The notes under the pieces are model-generated. The model did no database searches and was not told the origin of the DNA. It saw nothing but the letters and a program-made list of their open reading frames with translations. From NCBI RefSeq assembly GCF_009857885.1, contig NZ_WWER01000005.1, forward strand, positions 62,001-126,000: a stretch of DNA of 64,000 nt, given 5' to 3'. The stretch's first letter is position 1. Each line of letters opens with the position of its first letter. A program made the translations under genes and the position numbers. The stretch comes from Pusillimonas sp. TS35. Lineage in GTDB: Bacteria > Pseudomonadota > Gammaproteobacteria > Burkholderiales > Burkholderiaceae_B. Below, in pieces: positions 1-11,059 of this stretch.

Positions 1-1156
1 GTACCGAGGCAGCCTGCGGGTTTTGTGCCAGCACTTCCTGCCAAAGGCTGTGGTAACGGGCCAGCATGCGCTGGATGTCAAAATTTGCCGCGATGCGCGC
101 GCGGCATGCGATCCGCCTCACCCGCCATGTTTCGGGCTCGGCCAGTGCGGCAATCGCCGCCTGCATTGCATCGGCCAGGCTTGTGGCGTCGCGCCGTGGG
201 GCAAGCCATCCGGTATCGCCGATGATCAGTGCCGCATCGCCCACGTCGGTGCTTACGCAAGGTGTGCCACAGGCCATGGCTTCTGCCAGTACGTTGGGGA
301 AAGCCTCTCCACGGCTGGACAGTACATGGATGTCCAGGGCGTTCATGAGGTCGGGTACGTCGGACCGTGGGCCGAGCAGCATAAGGCGATCCGATATGCC
401 TGCTGTGTCGGCCATGCGGGCGAGCGCAGCGTTGTTCGCTGTCATTTCCGCACCGGCGAGCAAACAGCTGAAATCTACCCCGCGCTCCCGCAACTGACCC
501 AATGCGGCAAGCAGGTTGCCATGGTCTTTCTGCGGATCGAAGCGAGCCACCATGCCCAGTAACGGCCGGTCGGCGGGCAAGCTAAGCTCGGCGCGCAGGC
601 GCGCGCCCGCTTCTGGGCAGGGTGCCAGAGTGTCCAGGACGTAGCCATTGGGGATGACGGAGATCCGGGTATCGGGATAGCCGATGCTTACGTGCAGCGC
701 GCGCGCTTTTTCTGAGCAGCACGCGATGCGATCGGGCACGATGCGCGACAGTAGGCTGCACAGCCGGATAACGAGCAGCGAGCGCCGCGCATTGCTGTCT
801 ATGTCGAAGTTGGCGTGGCGGATACCCCATACAACAGCTGGCGCACTGGTCAGCCGCGCGGCTGTTCCGCCGATCAGATCGGCATGGTAGAGCCAGGTCT
901 GCACCACGTCGGGTTTGACTCTGCGCAGTGTCCGCACCAAGCGCATCAGGCCATGCACAGTGAGGCGGCCGCGCGGCATGCCCAGGCAGGTCACGGGTAT
1001 GCCGGCACGTTCGAGCCGTTCGCCGTATACGCCCATGTCCATCATGGAGATGACCTCGTGCTGGTACAGACCGGGGTCGTCCGACGAGCAGAGCCGGAAC
1101 AGCGCGCCTTCCGCGCCGCCGTTATTCAGACCGGTGATGATGTGCAGCACCTTCAT
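1..1156 (-). CDS. GT4-family glycosyltransferase, 3' end beyond window
   Basis: Reading the minus strand from an ATG at 1156 gives about 385 residues with no stop before the left edge. The start MKVLHIITGLNNGGAEGAL is the usual GT4 opening with its glycine-rich GG-AE loop. The C-terminal GT-B domain shows the NPNG-like IPNGY segment, an R-F-x-x-Q-K-D (VARFDPQKDHGNL) motif and the sugar-nucleotide-binding E-x7-E region (SSRGEAFPNVLAEAMACGTP). The last residues visible (FDIQRMLARYHSLW) are typical of the C-terminal helix, so only a few codons are probably missing. The ATG overlaps the stop of the amidotransferase gene by ATGA, so it is translationally coupled and belongs to the polysaccharide operon. 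It would transfer a sugar to the lipid-linked repeat unit; donor and linkage cannot be read from the sequence. Confidence 0.88.
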   Translation of the reverse strand, partial: MKVLHIITGLNNGGAEGALFRLCSSDDPGLYQHEVISMMDMGVYGERLERAGIPVTCLGMPRGRLTVHGLMRLVRTLRRVKPDVVQTWLYHADLIGGTAARLTSAPAVVWGIRHANFDIDSNARRSLLVIRLCSLLSRIVPDRIACCSEKARALHVSIGYPDTRISVIPNGYVLDTLAPCPEAGARLRAELSLPADRPLLGMVARFDPQKDHGNLLAALGQLRERGVDFSCLLAGAEMTANNAALARMADTAGISDRLMLLGPRSDVPDLMNALDIHVLSSRGEAFPNVLAEAMACGTPCVSTDVGDAALIIGDTGWLAPRRDATSLADAMQAAIAALAEPETWRVRRIACRARIAANFDIQRMLARYHSLWQEVLAQNPQAASV

Positions 1157-3135
1157 GACACCCTGGCCATCACATTGGATTCTTCGTTTTCCAGCCAAGC
1201 CTGGAACATCAGGATGCACCAGAGCCGGTTGGCATAGTCGCACTTGCCGCTCAGATGGGCTTCCCACGCGGCTTGCACGCTCTTGTAATCGAAATAGCCC
1301 TCTGCCAGCAGGCGATAGGGTGCAAGCAGAGATTGGGCCCAGTCGCGCAGCGGGCCGCGCAGCCACTGGGCCAGTGGTACTGAAAAACCCATCTTCGGAC
1401 GGTCGATCAGTGTCGCAGGCACATAGCGCTGCAAGACTTGGCGCAGCATCCACTTTCCTTGGCCGCTATGAATCTTGTAGTGCAGCGGCATGCGCCAGGC
1501 CAGTTCCACCACCCGGTGATCGAGCATGGGTACACGTACTTCCAGACTGGCGGCCATGGAGGCCCGATCGACCTTTACCAGAATGTCATCGGTCATATAA
1601 GTCTGGGCGCTCATGGCCATCATCCAGTGCTCATAGCAGTCCACGTCGGGCCACGACTTAGGCGTGGCCAGCAAGCAAGGCGGTTCGGTAGCGCCTTGAA
1701 CCAGGCGTTCGGGTTTGTTCCAGTGGCTGCTGAGCTGCAGGAAGAAATCCTGCGCGCTGTGCGCGGGCAGCAGGCTGGCCAGCTTGTGCATGCGCTCGCC
1801 GCTGACAGATCGCAGGCTGCCAGGCACCAAGGGGCGCAGTTGGCCAAGTGCGGTGTTCCACGCCGGAATGGACATGGCTGCCAGGCTGTTCGCTACAACT
1901 TGTCGCACGGGTGCTGGCAGACGGCTGATACGTCGCCACATGTCCGGCGCGTAGCGATAGGTGTCATACCCCCCGAAAAGCTCGTCACCGGCATCACCGC
2001 TGAGCGCGACAGTGACATGCTGGCGCGCCAATCTGCTCACGAGAATCGTTGGAATCTGCGAGCTGTCGGCAAACGGCTCGTCATAGATACCCGGCAGCTC
2101 TTGTACGATTGCCAGTGCGTCGCGCGGTTGGGCGACGATCTCCGTGTGATCGGTACCCAGGTGGGCCGCCACCGCGCGTGCATGTTCGGCCTCGTCGAAC
2201 CGCTTGTCGTCGAAGCCGATGGTGAAGGTGCGCACAGCGTTATGGCTCTGCGCCTGCATGAGCGCTACGATGGTGCTGCTATCCACGCCGCCACTCAGGA
2301 AGGCCCCCAACGGCACATCGGATTCCATTTGCAGGGCTACGCTTTCGGCCAGCTGCTTCTCCAATGCCTGCACGGCCTCATCGGCCGAGCCCGTAAAGGG
2401 ATCTGCCCTACCTGCCTGTATGGCATCGTTCAGTGTCCAGTATGGCTGCGGCTGGGTGTCGCGGGCGGCATCGGGATTCGACAACGACAGGCCCACGTAG
2501 TGACCGGGTCGCAGTTTCTGGATGCCTTCGTAGATAGAGTATGGCGTGGGGATGCTGGCATGGCGCATCAGCAGCGTGAGCGCAGCACGATCCACCTGGC
2601 CGGTGAAGCCTGGGGCGGCGCGCAGGGCCTTTAGCTCCGAACCAAATACAAACATGTCCTGGTTCCATCCCCAGTACAAGGGTTTTTCGCCCATGCGGTC
2701 GCGGGCCAGTGTGAGATGCAGCGTCAGACGGTCCCACAGACCCAACGCGAACATGCCCACCGTGGCCCGCAGTGTCGCTTCCACGCCCCATGCCGCAAAG
2801 CAGGCCAGCAGCGTCTCGGTGTCTGAATGTCCGCGCCAATGGGCGGGTGCGCCGCCTTCCTTCTCCAACTGAGCACGCAGCGTGCGGTGGTTGTAGATTT
2901 CGCCGTTAAAGACCAGGACATAGCGGCCGCAGGCAGATTGCATGGGCTGTCTGCCTGCGGCGCTCAAGTCGATGATCGACAGCCTCCGGTGCCCGAGCGC
3001 CAGACCGGCGCGATGGTCGACCCACGTATCCGCACCGTCAGGGCCGCGATGTGCGATCGCGTGTGCCATACGCGCTGCGGTATGTTGGAGCGTCGCGGTG
3101 TCGCGCGGTGCAAAGATGCCGGCAATGCCACACAT
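1153..3135 (-). CDS. AsnB-type glutamine amidotransferase of polysaccharide cluster
   Basis: This 660-residue class II (Ntn) glutamine-dependent asparagine synthetase homologue has an N-terminal MCGIAGIF, so Cys2 is exposed as the glutaminase nucleophile after Met removal. Other glutaminase-domain motifs are HRGPDG, RRLSIIDL and FNGEIYN. The synthetase domain carries the PP-loop SGGVDSS near residue 275 and LSGDAGDELFGGY. The start at 3135 is fixed by the required MCG terminus; the reading frame extends further upstream but that extension has no family resemblance. It starts 23 bases after the preceding glycosyltransferase gene and its stop overlaps the next start. Inside a cluster that makes a diacetamido-uronic acid, such homologues are thought to amidate the uronic carboxylate rather than make free asparagine. 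That role is inference from context. Confidence 0.88.
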   Translation of the reverse strand: MCGIAGIFAPRDTATLQHTAARMAHAIAHRGPDGADTWVDHRAGLALGHRRLSIIDLSAAGRQPMQSACGRYVLVFNGEIYNHRTLRAQLEKEGGAPAHWRGHSDTETLLACFAAWGVEATLRATVGMFALGLWDRLTLHLTLARDRMGEKPLYWGWNQDMFVFGSELKALRAAPGFTGQVDRAALTLLMRHASIPTPYSIYEGIQKLRPGHYVGLSLSNPDAARDTQPQPYWTLNDAIQAGRADPFTGSADEAVQALEKQLAESVALQMESDVPLGAFLSGGVDSSTIVALMQAQSHNAVRTFTIGFDDKRFDEAEHARAVAAHLGTDHTEIVAQPRDALAIVQELPGIYDEPFADSSQIPTILVSRLARQHVTVALSGDAGDELFGGYDTYRYAPDMWRRISRLPAPVRQVVANSLAAMSIPAWNTALGQLRPLVPGSLRSVSGERMHKLASLLPAHSAQDFFLQLSSHWNKPERLVQGATEPPCLLATPKSWPDVDCYEHWMMAMSAQTYMTDDILVKVDRASMAASLEVRVPMLDHRVVELAWRMPLHYKIHSGQGKWMLRQVLQRYVPATLIDRPKMGFSVPLAQWLRGPLRDWAQSLLAPYRLLAEGYFDYKSVQAAWEAHLSGKCDYANRLWCILMFQAWLENEESNVMARVS

Positions 3136-3158
3136 AAGCAAGATTCCTTCTTTGTGGA

Positions 3159-4220
3159 TCAGGCGAGTTCTTCGTACATCTTGGCCATCCGGGCGGACCA
3201 TACGTCCAGGTTGAACCGGGTTTCTATGGTGTCTACAGCAGCGTGCGACATTGCACGCCATATGTCGTCGGGCATGCGGGCGGCCCGTATCACTGCGTCG
3301 CGGAATGCCGGCTCATCGCGGGCGCACACAATGCCGTTGACGCCATTGGTGACGAGCTTGTCGATGCCGGGAGATTCTGTGACGATGGGGACGACGCCGT
3401 GGGCCATGGCTTCGAGCAGGGCGTTGTTTCCGAATACAAGGCGTGCAGGAAGTACAAAGAAGCGAGCGCGCGGATACCAGGTCGCGGTGTCCACAAAACC
3501 ATGCAGCGAGAGGTTGGCATCTTCGTATTGCCGTACTTCATTCTGCAGGGCGCGGTCGGTAGGAGTCAGGTAACCGTTGTCCTGCAGACCCAGCATTACA
3601 AATTTCTTGTCGGCAAGCGCCTCACTGCGTGCGGCGCGCGCCACCCAGTCGGGATGGCGCACGTGTACGAAGCGGTTGGCCCACAGGAAGTCCACGTTGC
3701 GCGCGGCTTCCGTGCTGGCGGGTGCCGGTATGCTGGCGGCATTAGGGATGAAATACAGCTTGCGGCTGCCCGCCTTGGCCAGCAACGGTAGCATGTACGG
3801 TTCCTTGTACCAGACAGCATTGGCAGCCTTGTAAGCGCGCCCGATCAGCAGTCGGGTACTGAAAGAATAGGTATCGATGGAGCCTATATCACCTCGTTCT
3901 ACGACGATCCAGTCGGCCTTGTAGTAACGCAGCAGCGGTAGGTAGAACGCCGTGAACCGGCCGCCAGCATACAGTTCAACATGGTTGTAGGGGCCGTCCC
4001 GAAGCAATGCAGCGACTTCGCGTAGCCGTCGCACGGGATTGGCGCCGAGCAGCATGAGGCGGTGCTGGGAAGCATCCAGGCTGGCAAAGTGCCGTGCCGA
4101 GTCCCCCCGGACATCGCAGGTCGCAATCGTGAATGCGTAGCCTCTGCGGCCGAGCATTTCAATCTGCGGCACATTCTTGGCTGCGAAGGTGTCGATGCCC
4201 AGTATCAGGACCTTCTTCAT
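3159..4220 (-). CDS. glycosyltransferase, GT4-like
   Basis: This gene encodes 353 residues. The N-terminus MKKVLILGIDTFAAKNVPQIE is a Rossmann-type start followed by an alternating beta/alpha pattern. The C-terminal half has FFVLPARLVFGNNALLEAMAHGVVPIVTESPGIDKLV, which matches the acceptor/donor E-x7-E region of GT-B glycosyltransferases, and then NGVNGIV and a terminal helix. Its N-terminal half is more divergent than that of the first GT in the window and gives no clue to specificity. It lies in line with the polysaccharide operon, 152 bases after the deacetylase-like gene (the largest gap in this stretch) and 23 bases before the amidotransferase. It probably builds the repeat unit on undecaprenyl diphosphate at the inner face of the membrane. 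Confidence 0.8.
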   Translation of the reverse strand: MKKVLILGIDTFAAKNVPQIEMLGRRGYAFTIATCDVRGDSARHFASLDASQHRLMLLGANPVRRLREVAALLRDGPYNHVELYAGGRFTAFYLPLLRYYKADWIVVERGDIGSIDTYSFSTRLLIGRAYKAANAVWYKEPYMLPLLAKAGSRKLYFIPNAASIPAPASTEAARNVDFLWANRFVHVRHPDWVARAARSEALADKKFVMLGLQDNGYLTPTDRALQNEVRQYEDANLSLHGFVDTATWYPRARFFVLPARLVFGNNALLEAMAHGVVPIVTESPGIDKLVTNGVNGIVCARDEPAFRDAVIRAARMPDDIWRAMSHAAVDTIETRFNLDVWSARMAKMYEELA

Positions 4221-4372
4221 GTATCCCCATCCCCTTGCGCCGCGCAGCCTTTCTCAGCGTAGCCGCTTGCAGCTTGCTCATCCGTGCCGCGCGGTTCGCA
4301 GGCGGCTTCTGTCCTACCTTGGCCTTTCCCGCAGCGCACGTTTGCTGCCTGTGGCACCGGCGGGGCTGACGT

Positions 4373-5848
4373 TCAATGCAGCAGGGCGGCGTAAAGCCTG
4401 CGCTTATCTTCTGTCTCGAACTCAGAGTTGTGCCACAGCAAGGTGAAGCAGCCAGCCACTGACCGGCAGGCGTCCTTGAGCTGTCGAAACTTTTCGTGTG
4501 CTGCGTCGCCGGTGCCCAGGCCCAGGTAGCGTGGCGCCATGATCGTGCATTCCATGGCGATGAGCGGACGGATGCGCAGATTCAACGCAGCCTGCTCCAC
4601 CGGGTCGAAGGCAGGGTATTCAAAACATGTCCCACAGCGGAAACCGGGACGGTCGGCATAGCTGAGGGTGCTGTCATAGTGCATGCCCACACTCTCCCAG
4701 TTGCGCAGCGTGGTCGGGGTTTCCCAGCGCAAGATATGCATACGTCCGCCCCATTCGAGTTGAGAGATGCCTTCTTCAGCACATATTTGGCGCAGATACG
4801 ACGCTTCGCGCGCAAAAGCGTGGGGGTCGCGATAGGTGTGGTAGCTGGGGTGCAGGCCGATCTCATGCCCGCGTGCATGGATGCGTCGAAGCAGGGCGCG
4901 GATAGCCGGATGCCCGAGTTCATATGTGGCATCCATGCCCGGGTTAGTGCGGCCGCAAATAAAATAGAACGCACTGGTCAGGCCGTGTCGGTCGGACAGG
5001 TCCATAATCCAGTCGAACGTATTGTTGGGATCGCCCGCCAGCAACTGATGGCGGGTGGCCATGCGGATAAAGGGAGCACGCAGCACTTCACGCATGCTTC
5101 GACCGTTGATGAGGTCGCTGAGCATCATGCGCATTAAGTGGGGAGGACCGCTGAAGCCGTAGCGGCTTGGCCAGTCGACATCGTGTGAGATGCGCATTGA
5201 GAAGGTTGACCGCTGGCGCGGAAACTGCGGCCACACGCGATTGATGGCTTGCCCAAGTATGGCTAACCATTCGTCCACCACCGGGCGCTCCAGGTAGCCG
5301 TGCCGCAGGGCGTGCGAGGCTGCGGCAGGGAACCGCTGGTGCTCGTCCCGTTCGGGGCGGCCCACTTCTTCCTGGCGGCTCAGCATCCAGTAAGTGAGGC
5401 CAAGGATGTCGTAGTTGACAGAGATGCCCTGTGCATCGGGCTGAAAAATCGGCGTATACAGGTTGGCGCCGCCTGGCGCGGGTAGCTTCCCGGGTAGCGC
5501 GGGCGCCCAGCCTTCGGCGGCCGCATCCCAGCGTGCACATGGCAAATCGGAATCGGCTCGGGTGAATGTGGAAGCGTCTGTCTGCAGCAGCAAGCGTCGA
5601 TTGCTGCCGTGCAGGCCGAGGCGTACGCGCCGATCGTCCTCGACTGTCAGGGTGAGCGGCGCGCCAAAACGCTCGATCAACACAGCCTCCAGCCATTGCA
5701 GGGCAGCGGCGCTATAGCCGACATCGCTGCCACGGGCCGCTCCGGGTCCGCGCACGCCCATAAAAGCATTGCGCCGTGCGCCGCTGTTCGCTGCATCCGA
5801 CCTCGTTCCCGAAGCCGCCATGCGCGCGGTTGTGACTATGCTTGTCAT
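4373..5848 (-). CDS. polysaccharide deacetylase-like protein
   Basis: This gene encodes 491 residues. The C-terminal half resembles NodB/CE4 deacetylases. MRISHDVDWPSRYGF near residue 235 supplies the H-D-V-D motif. GHEIGLHPSYHTY near residue 340 resembles the second CE4 motif with its metal-binding histidines. ECTIMAPRYL and LLWHNSEFE fall in the region of the last motifs. The N-terminal 200 residues look like the extra domain found in this clade in exopolysaccharide loci, and I see no signal peptide. The ATG at 5848 is 4 bases after the stop of the acyltransferase gene, consistent with coupling. It could deacetylate a sugar during polysaccharide assembly in the cytoplasm. Catalytic activity and substrate are inferred, not shown. 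Confidence 0.78.
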   Translation of the reverse strand: MTSIVTTARMAASGTRSDAANSGARRNAFMGVRGPGAARGSDVGYSAAALQWLEAVLIERFGAPLTLTVEDDRRVRLGLHGSNRRLLLQTDASTFTRADSDLPCARWDAAAEGWAPALPGKLPAPGGANLYTPIFQPDAQGISVNYDILGLTYWMLSRQEEVGRPERDEHQRFPAAASHALRHGYLERPVVDEWLAILGQAINRVWPQFPRQRSTFSMRISHDVDWPSRYGFSGPPHLMRMMLSDLINGRSMREVLRAPFIRMATRHQLLAGDPNNTFDWIMDLSDRHGLTSAFYFICGRTNPGMDATYELGHPAIRALLRRIHARGHEIGLHPSYHTYRDPHAFAREASYLRQICAEEGISQLEWGGRMHILRWETPTTLRNWESVGMHYDSTLSYADRPGFRCGTCFEYPAFDPVEQAALNLRIRPLIAMECTIMAPRYLGLGTGDAAHEKFRQLKDACRSVAGCFTLLWHNSEFETEDKRRLYAALLH

Positions 5849-5852
5849 CGCG

Positions 5853-6944
5853 TCAGCCCTGTTGCTTGAGTGACTTCAGGAAACGCATGAATGCGTAGAG
5901 CCGCGAGGGACATTTCCAGACCGCGAAGTACGGCGTCTGCGTGCTGTTGAACTGGCGTACCGACGCCTCCACAGCAGGGTTCATGCTGCCCTCGAAATCG
6001 AAGCGGCGCGTGCGTCCGGACAAATACCGTATTACCTCGCGCACGAGCAGCGTTGCCGCGCCGCTGGTCTTGTATTGTTGGTCGAGTGTGTTGATCAACC
6101 CGTAGGCGCTGCTCTCATCCCAGACAATGAATAGTGCGGCGTGCATGCGATTATGGCTGTCGAACGCACCCAATGCACAGGAGGCCTGGCGGGCGTGGCC
6201 CTGTTCGTAGATGCGCAGGAAGACATCCCACGAATACAGGATCCGGGTATTGCGTTGACGCAGCGACATGACATGGTGGTCATAGAAAGTTCGCGCCGGA
6301 ATGCCAAACTCTACACGCAGATTCTTCTCGGCCTTGCGCAGGTCTTGCCGCTTGCCGTGCTGAAACTGGGCACAGACGAAATCTGGATCGGAGATGTCAT
6401 TCAGGATATAGGTATAGCGAGTCGTTTGCTGGTAGCCGGCCCAGTAGAAAGGCAGCCAATTGGTCTGGGAGTAATGCCAGCGCTGCTCAAAATAATCGTG
6501 TGCGGGCAACTGCTCCATCAGTGCGTTCATCAGTTTCTTTTGCTCGCTTAGGCGCTTCATGCCGCACGCCGGAAGGTGCCGGAACCACGGCCCCATGGTT
6601 TGCGTGAGCGGCGGATGCACGATGAGCCGCATCCCCAGATGGCGTTTCATGTAATAAGGCATGGCCGCAACGATCTCACCTTCGTCCCACACGACGCTGA
6701 CATCCCAATTGTCCGGCCCCGCCGCCGCATCCAGCCACCAGCCGCGGCTGAAGAGAGGTATCGACGGCTCGATTTCGCACAGCGCCTGATAGGCTTCCTT
6801 GCCGCTGATAGCGGTGCGAACCGTGGAGGCAGGCGGGTTATTCGGCGTGGTGGTCGCCCGGGGCGTCCGCGCGTCGGGCGCCTGGACTCGGCGCCTATCG
6901 GTCTTGCGCAGCACGGAGGTACCGAGTGAAACGAGGTTTGTCAT
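5853..6944 (-). CDS. FemAB/GNAT-like acyltransferase
   Basis: This gene encodes 363 residues. After a low-complexity N-terminus rich in Thr, Pro and Ala (roughly residues 15-45), the body resembles the Acetyltransf_6 (FemAB-related) fold. Examples are SRGWWLDAAAGPDNWDV, PPLTQTMGPWF, the CoA/tRNA-type region GKRQDLRKAEKN, and the terminal RFDFEGSMNPAVEASVRQF, which is typical of polysaccharide-locus GNAT proteins. It sits between the flippase gene (18 bases upstream) and the deacetylase-like gene (4 bases downstream). The family transfers acyl or aminoacyl groups. Here a plausible role is N- or O-acylation of a sugar in the repeat unit, but the donor is unknown. Confidence 0.75.
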   Translation of the reverse strand: MTNLVSLGTSVLRKTDRRRVQAPDARTPRATTTPNNPPASTVRTAISGKEAYQALCEIEPSIPLFSRGWWLDAAAGPDNWDVSVVWDEGEIVAAMPYYMKRHLGMRLIVHPPLTQTMGPWFRHLPACGMKRLSEQKKLMNALMEQLPAHDYFEQRWHYSQTNWLPFYWAGYQQTTRYTYILNDISDPDFVCAQFQHGKRQDLRKAEKNLRVEFGIPARTFYDHHVMSLRQRNTRILYSWDVFLRIYEQGHARQASCALGAFDSHNRMHAALFIVWDESSAYGLINTLDQQYKTSGAATLLVREVIRYLSGRTRRFDFEGSMNPAVEASVRQFNSTQTPYFAVWKCPSRLYAFMRFLKSLKQQG

Positions 6945-6962
6945 GCGGAGAGTCTCGTTGAT

Positions 6963-8408
6963 TCAATATGCTCGTCGGAGCAGATAAAGGAAGCGCGCCG
7001 CTACGAAGAGCAGGCTGACTGCAAGCGCCGGCAGCCATAGGTCATACGGCTCGGTGAAGAAGGTTTTTGCGGTGATGAGCGGTGTCATGCAGAGCGCCCC
7101 CCAGATCAGGGCGCTCAAAGAGGGCCTCAGTAATGCGGAGGGCGAGTTGCCCACGCGGAGAGTGATCCATATCAGGTAGCCGACCCAGCAAAGCATGCTG
7201 CCGATCGAGAACAGCGCCACAGTCAATACGAGATCGCCCAAGAGGCCGCCGGCAAGGATGGCGGTGACGCGCACCGCGAAGACAATCATATAGAACACCA
7301 GACCTTCCCGTTGCACTTCGAGTACCGGGATTAGGGTGCTGAGCGGGGAGGCTATGAACCGCACATACAGCCAAGGCGCCATCCACTGCACCAGTACACC
7401 CGCTTCACGCCATGCTTTGCCGAACACGAAGGCAAAGAGATCCGGTGCGGTGAAAACCAGCACCATGACGATGGGCATGGCGATCTGCGCTAGTTTCTCG
7501 TAGACCGTACGAACCAGCGCCCCTAGTCGGGCATCGCGGTGTGCCTGGGAGGCATTGACCAGCAGCACTTGAGCGATCGCACTGCCCAGCACGGTCATTG
7601 GCAGCCCCAGCACGCGATTGGCCAACGCATACAGACCTGCTGCGCCAGCACCGAACAGATAGGCGAGCAGGATTGTTGGGAGTTCGCGTCCCGCGGCATC
7701 CATCAGATTCGACCAAGTTGAGAACATCGGGAAATTGCGATAGCGCATCGCTGCCAAACGCATACCCGTCCAGCTTACGTGCCGAAACACCCCGCTGGCT
7801 GCGGCACTGCGCCCCAAGGCAATGCAACCCGCGCCTTGGCCCAGGGCATGTCCAAGCAGCAGCGCCAGCGGACCCAGGGACACACCACCCAGCTGCATTG
7901 CCAGGGTGGCTCCAGTCTGTTTGAAGCGAGTACGAGCAACCAGCCCGTATGACTTGCGGCGCAGCGCCCAGAATCCCAACACTTGGCTCAGGCTGCCCAG
8001 CAGCAGGCCAAGTGGCAGGACCCACATGTAGGGGGTGAGCGCCTCGCCGTCCATGATCCACGCCAGCCTGTCTCCCCAAGCGTGGATCACCACCGCGCTC
8101 AAAGCCGTCATGCCCACTGCAACCAACATGCTGAGTACGGCGATGTTTGCGCCGTCTTCTTCCGCTGCCGGCAGGGGAATCGCCTCGTCGTAACACAGGG
8201 TGCATACACTCAAGAGCATTATCAGCATGGCGGTGTAGATGGCCAACAGCCCGAACTCGTCCGGCGTATACAGACGCGTGAGCAGAGGCGCGGCGATGAT
8301 CAGCAGCAGCTGTGAACCTGCCGTGCCTCCGACCAGTAGCGCCACACCCCGCGCAAACGGATTGTTCGGCAGCCGCAGAAGACTCCACGGCATGGGTCTC
8401 TGAGTCAT
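6963..8408 (-). CDS. Wzx-type polysaccharide flippase (MOP superfamily)
   Basis: This 481-residue polytopic membrane protein has about 12-14 hydrophobic segments. The N-terminus FARGVALLVGGTAGSQLLLI followed by PLLTRLYTPDEFGLLAIY is the hallmark of Wzx/RfbX O-unit flippases in the MATE-like MOP superfamily. It would flip lipid-linked repeat units to the periplasm, where they are polymerised and exported through Wza-Wzc. Its ATG at 8408 overlaps the stop of wlbC by ATGA, so it is translationally coupled. No Wzy polymerase is recognisable between here and the left edge; it may lie further left. Confidence 0.85.
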   Translation of the reverse strand: MTQRPMPWSLLRLPNNPFARGVALLVGGTAGSQLLLIIAAPLLTRLYTPDEFGLLAIYTAMLIMLLSVCTLCYDEAIPLPAAEEDGANIAVLSMLVAVGMTALSAVVIHAWGDRLAWIMDGEALTPYMWVLPLGLLLGSLSQVLGFWALRRKSYGLVARTRFKQTGATLAMQLGGVSLGPLALLLGHALGQGAGCIALGRSAAASGVFRHVSWTGMRLAAMRYRNFPMFSTWSNLMDAAGRELPTILLAYLFGAGAAGLYALANRVLGLPMTVLGSAIAQVLLVNASQAHRDARLGALVRTVYEKLAQIAMPIVMVLVFTAPDLFAFVFGKAWREAGVLVQWMAPWLYVRFIASPLSTLIPVLEVQREGLVFYMIVFAVRVTAILAGGLLGDLVLTVALFSIGSMLCWVGYLIWITLRVGNSPSALLRPSLSALIWGALCMTPLITAKTFFTEPYDLWLPALAVSLLFVAARFLYLLRRAY

Positions 8409-9492
8409 GCAACGATCTCTTGCAGAAGGTCGGCAATGCGTTGCTGTGTTTCTTCATTCAAGTAAGGGTGCATGGGCAGGCTCAGTACTTCCCGCGCTGC
8501 GGCATTGCCGCGTGGAAGGTGTGCATGGGGATTTTCCACGGCTGGCTGCTTATTCAACGGCACTGGATAGTGGATAGCGGTAGGGATGCCCGCTTCGCGC
8601 AGTTTCTCCTGCACCGTTTCACGATCCGCCACGCGCACTGTGTACTGGGCGTACACGCTGACATTGTGCGCCTCTATGCGCGGAGGGATTGCCGCGCCCG
8701 AGCCAGTCAGCATGCGCTGATAGCCTTGGGCCACGTGTTGACGTTGCGCGATCTCGTCGGGAAATATCTCCAGCTTGGCCAGCAGGACGGCGGCCTGCAG
8801 CGTGTCCAGGCGGCTGTTTACGCCGACGCGCACATGATGATAGCGTCGGCTCTGGCCATGGCGGGCGATCTGACGCATGGCCAGCGCCAGATCGTCATCG
8901 TTGGTGAACATAGCGCCGCCGTCGCCGTAGCAGCCCAGTGGTTTGCTCGGGAAGAAGCTGGTGCAGGCAATGGTGCTCAGATTGCACGACATGCCATTCT
9001 TATAGCGGGCTCCGAAACTTTGCGCGGCGTCTTCGATGACAGGCAGCCGATGGCGTGCGGCCACGGCGTTAATCGCGTCCATATCGGCGCACTGGCCATA
9101 CAGCGACACGGGGATAATAGCTCGCGTGCGCGGCGTGATGGCTGCTTCGAGCAGGCGCGGGTTGAGTGTATAGGTGTGCGGATCGATGTCGACATACACG
9201 GGTTTCGCACCCAGCAGCGCAATGGTCTCGGCGGTGGCGATATAGCTGAAGCCAGGCGTGATCACCTCGTCGCCGGGGTGTATTCCCAGTGCCATCTGCG
9301 CGATCTGCAGAGCATCGGTGCCATTGGCGCAGGTGATGCAGTGTTTCGCACCGACGAAATTCGCCAGTTTGTCTTCCAGTTCGTCCACCTCGGGGCCCAG
9401 TATGTATTGGCCGTGAGCCAGCACGCGCGAAATGCGGATGTCGATCTGGACGCGGATCCTGCGCTGCTGCGTCTGCAAGTCTATGAATTCGA

Positions 9493-9496
<4 letters not shown>
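8405..9496 (-). CDS. wlbC: UDP-2-acetamido-3-oxo-glucuronate aminotransferase
   Basis: This 363-residue PLP-dependent DegT/DnrJ/EryC1 aminotransferase starts [15 protein letters not shown]. The PLP-site segments are [19 protein letters not shown] and the lysine-bearing [15 protein letters not shown], where the Lys forms the internal aldimine. The start at 9496 matches the family and overlaps the stop of wlbB by ATGA; an open frame continues upstream but only antisense to nothing conserved. In the WlbA-WlbB-WlbC (WbpB-WbpD-WbpE) route the order is oxidation at C3, transamination by this enzyme using glutamate, and N-acetylation, yielding UDP-GlcNAc3NAcA. All three enzymes are adjacent here, which supports the assignment over other DegT family members. 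Confidence 0.86.

Positions 9497-11059
<1,563 letters not shown>

Noticed and set aside
1438-2634. A 398-codon plus-strand frame within the amidotransferase gene
   Set aside because: It is antisense to a gene with complete glutaminase and synthetase motifs; composition is shadow-like.
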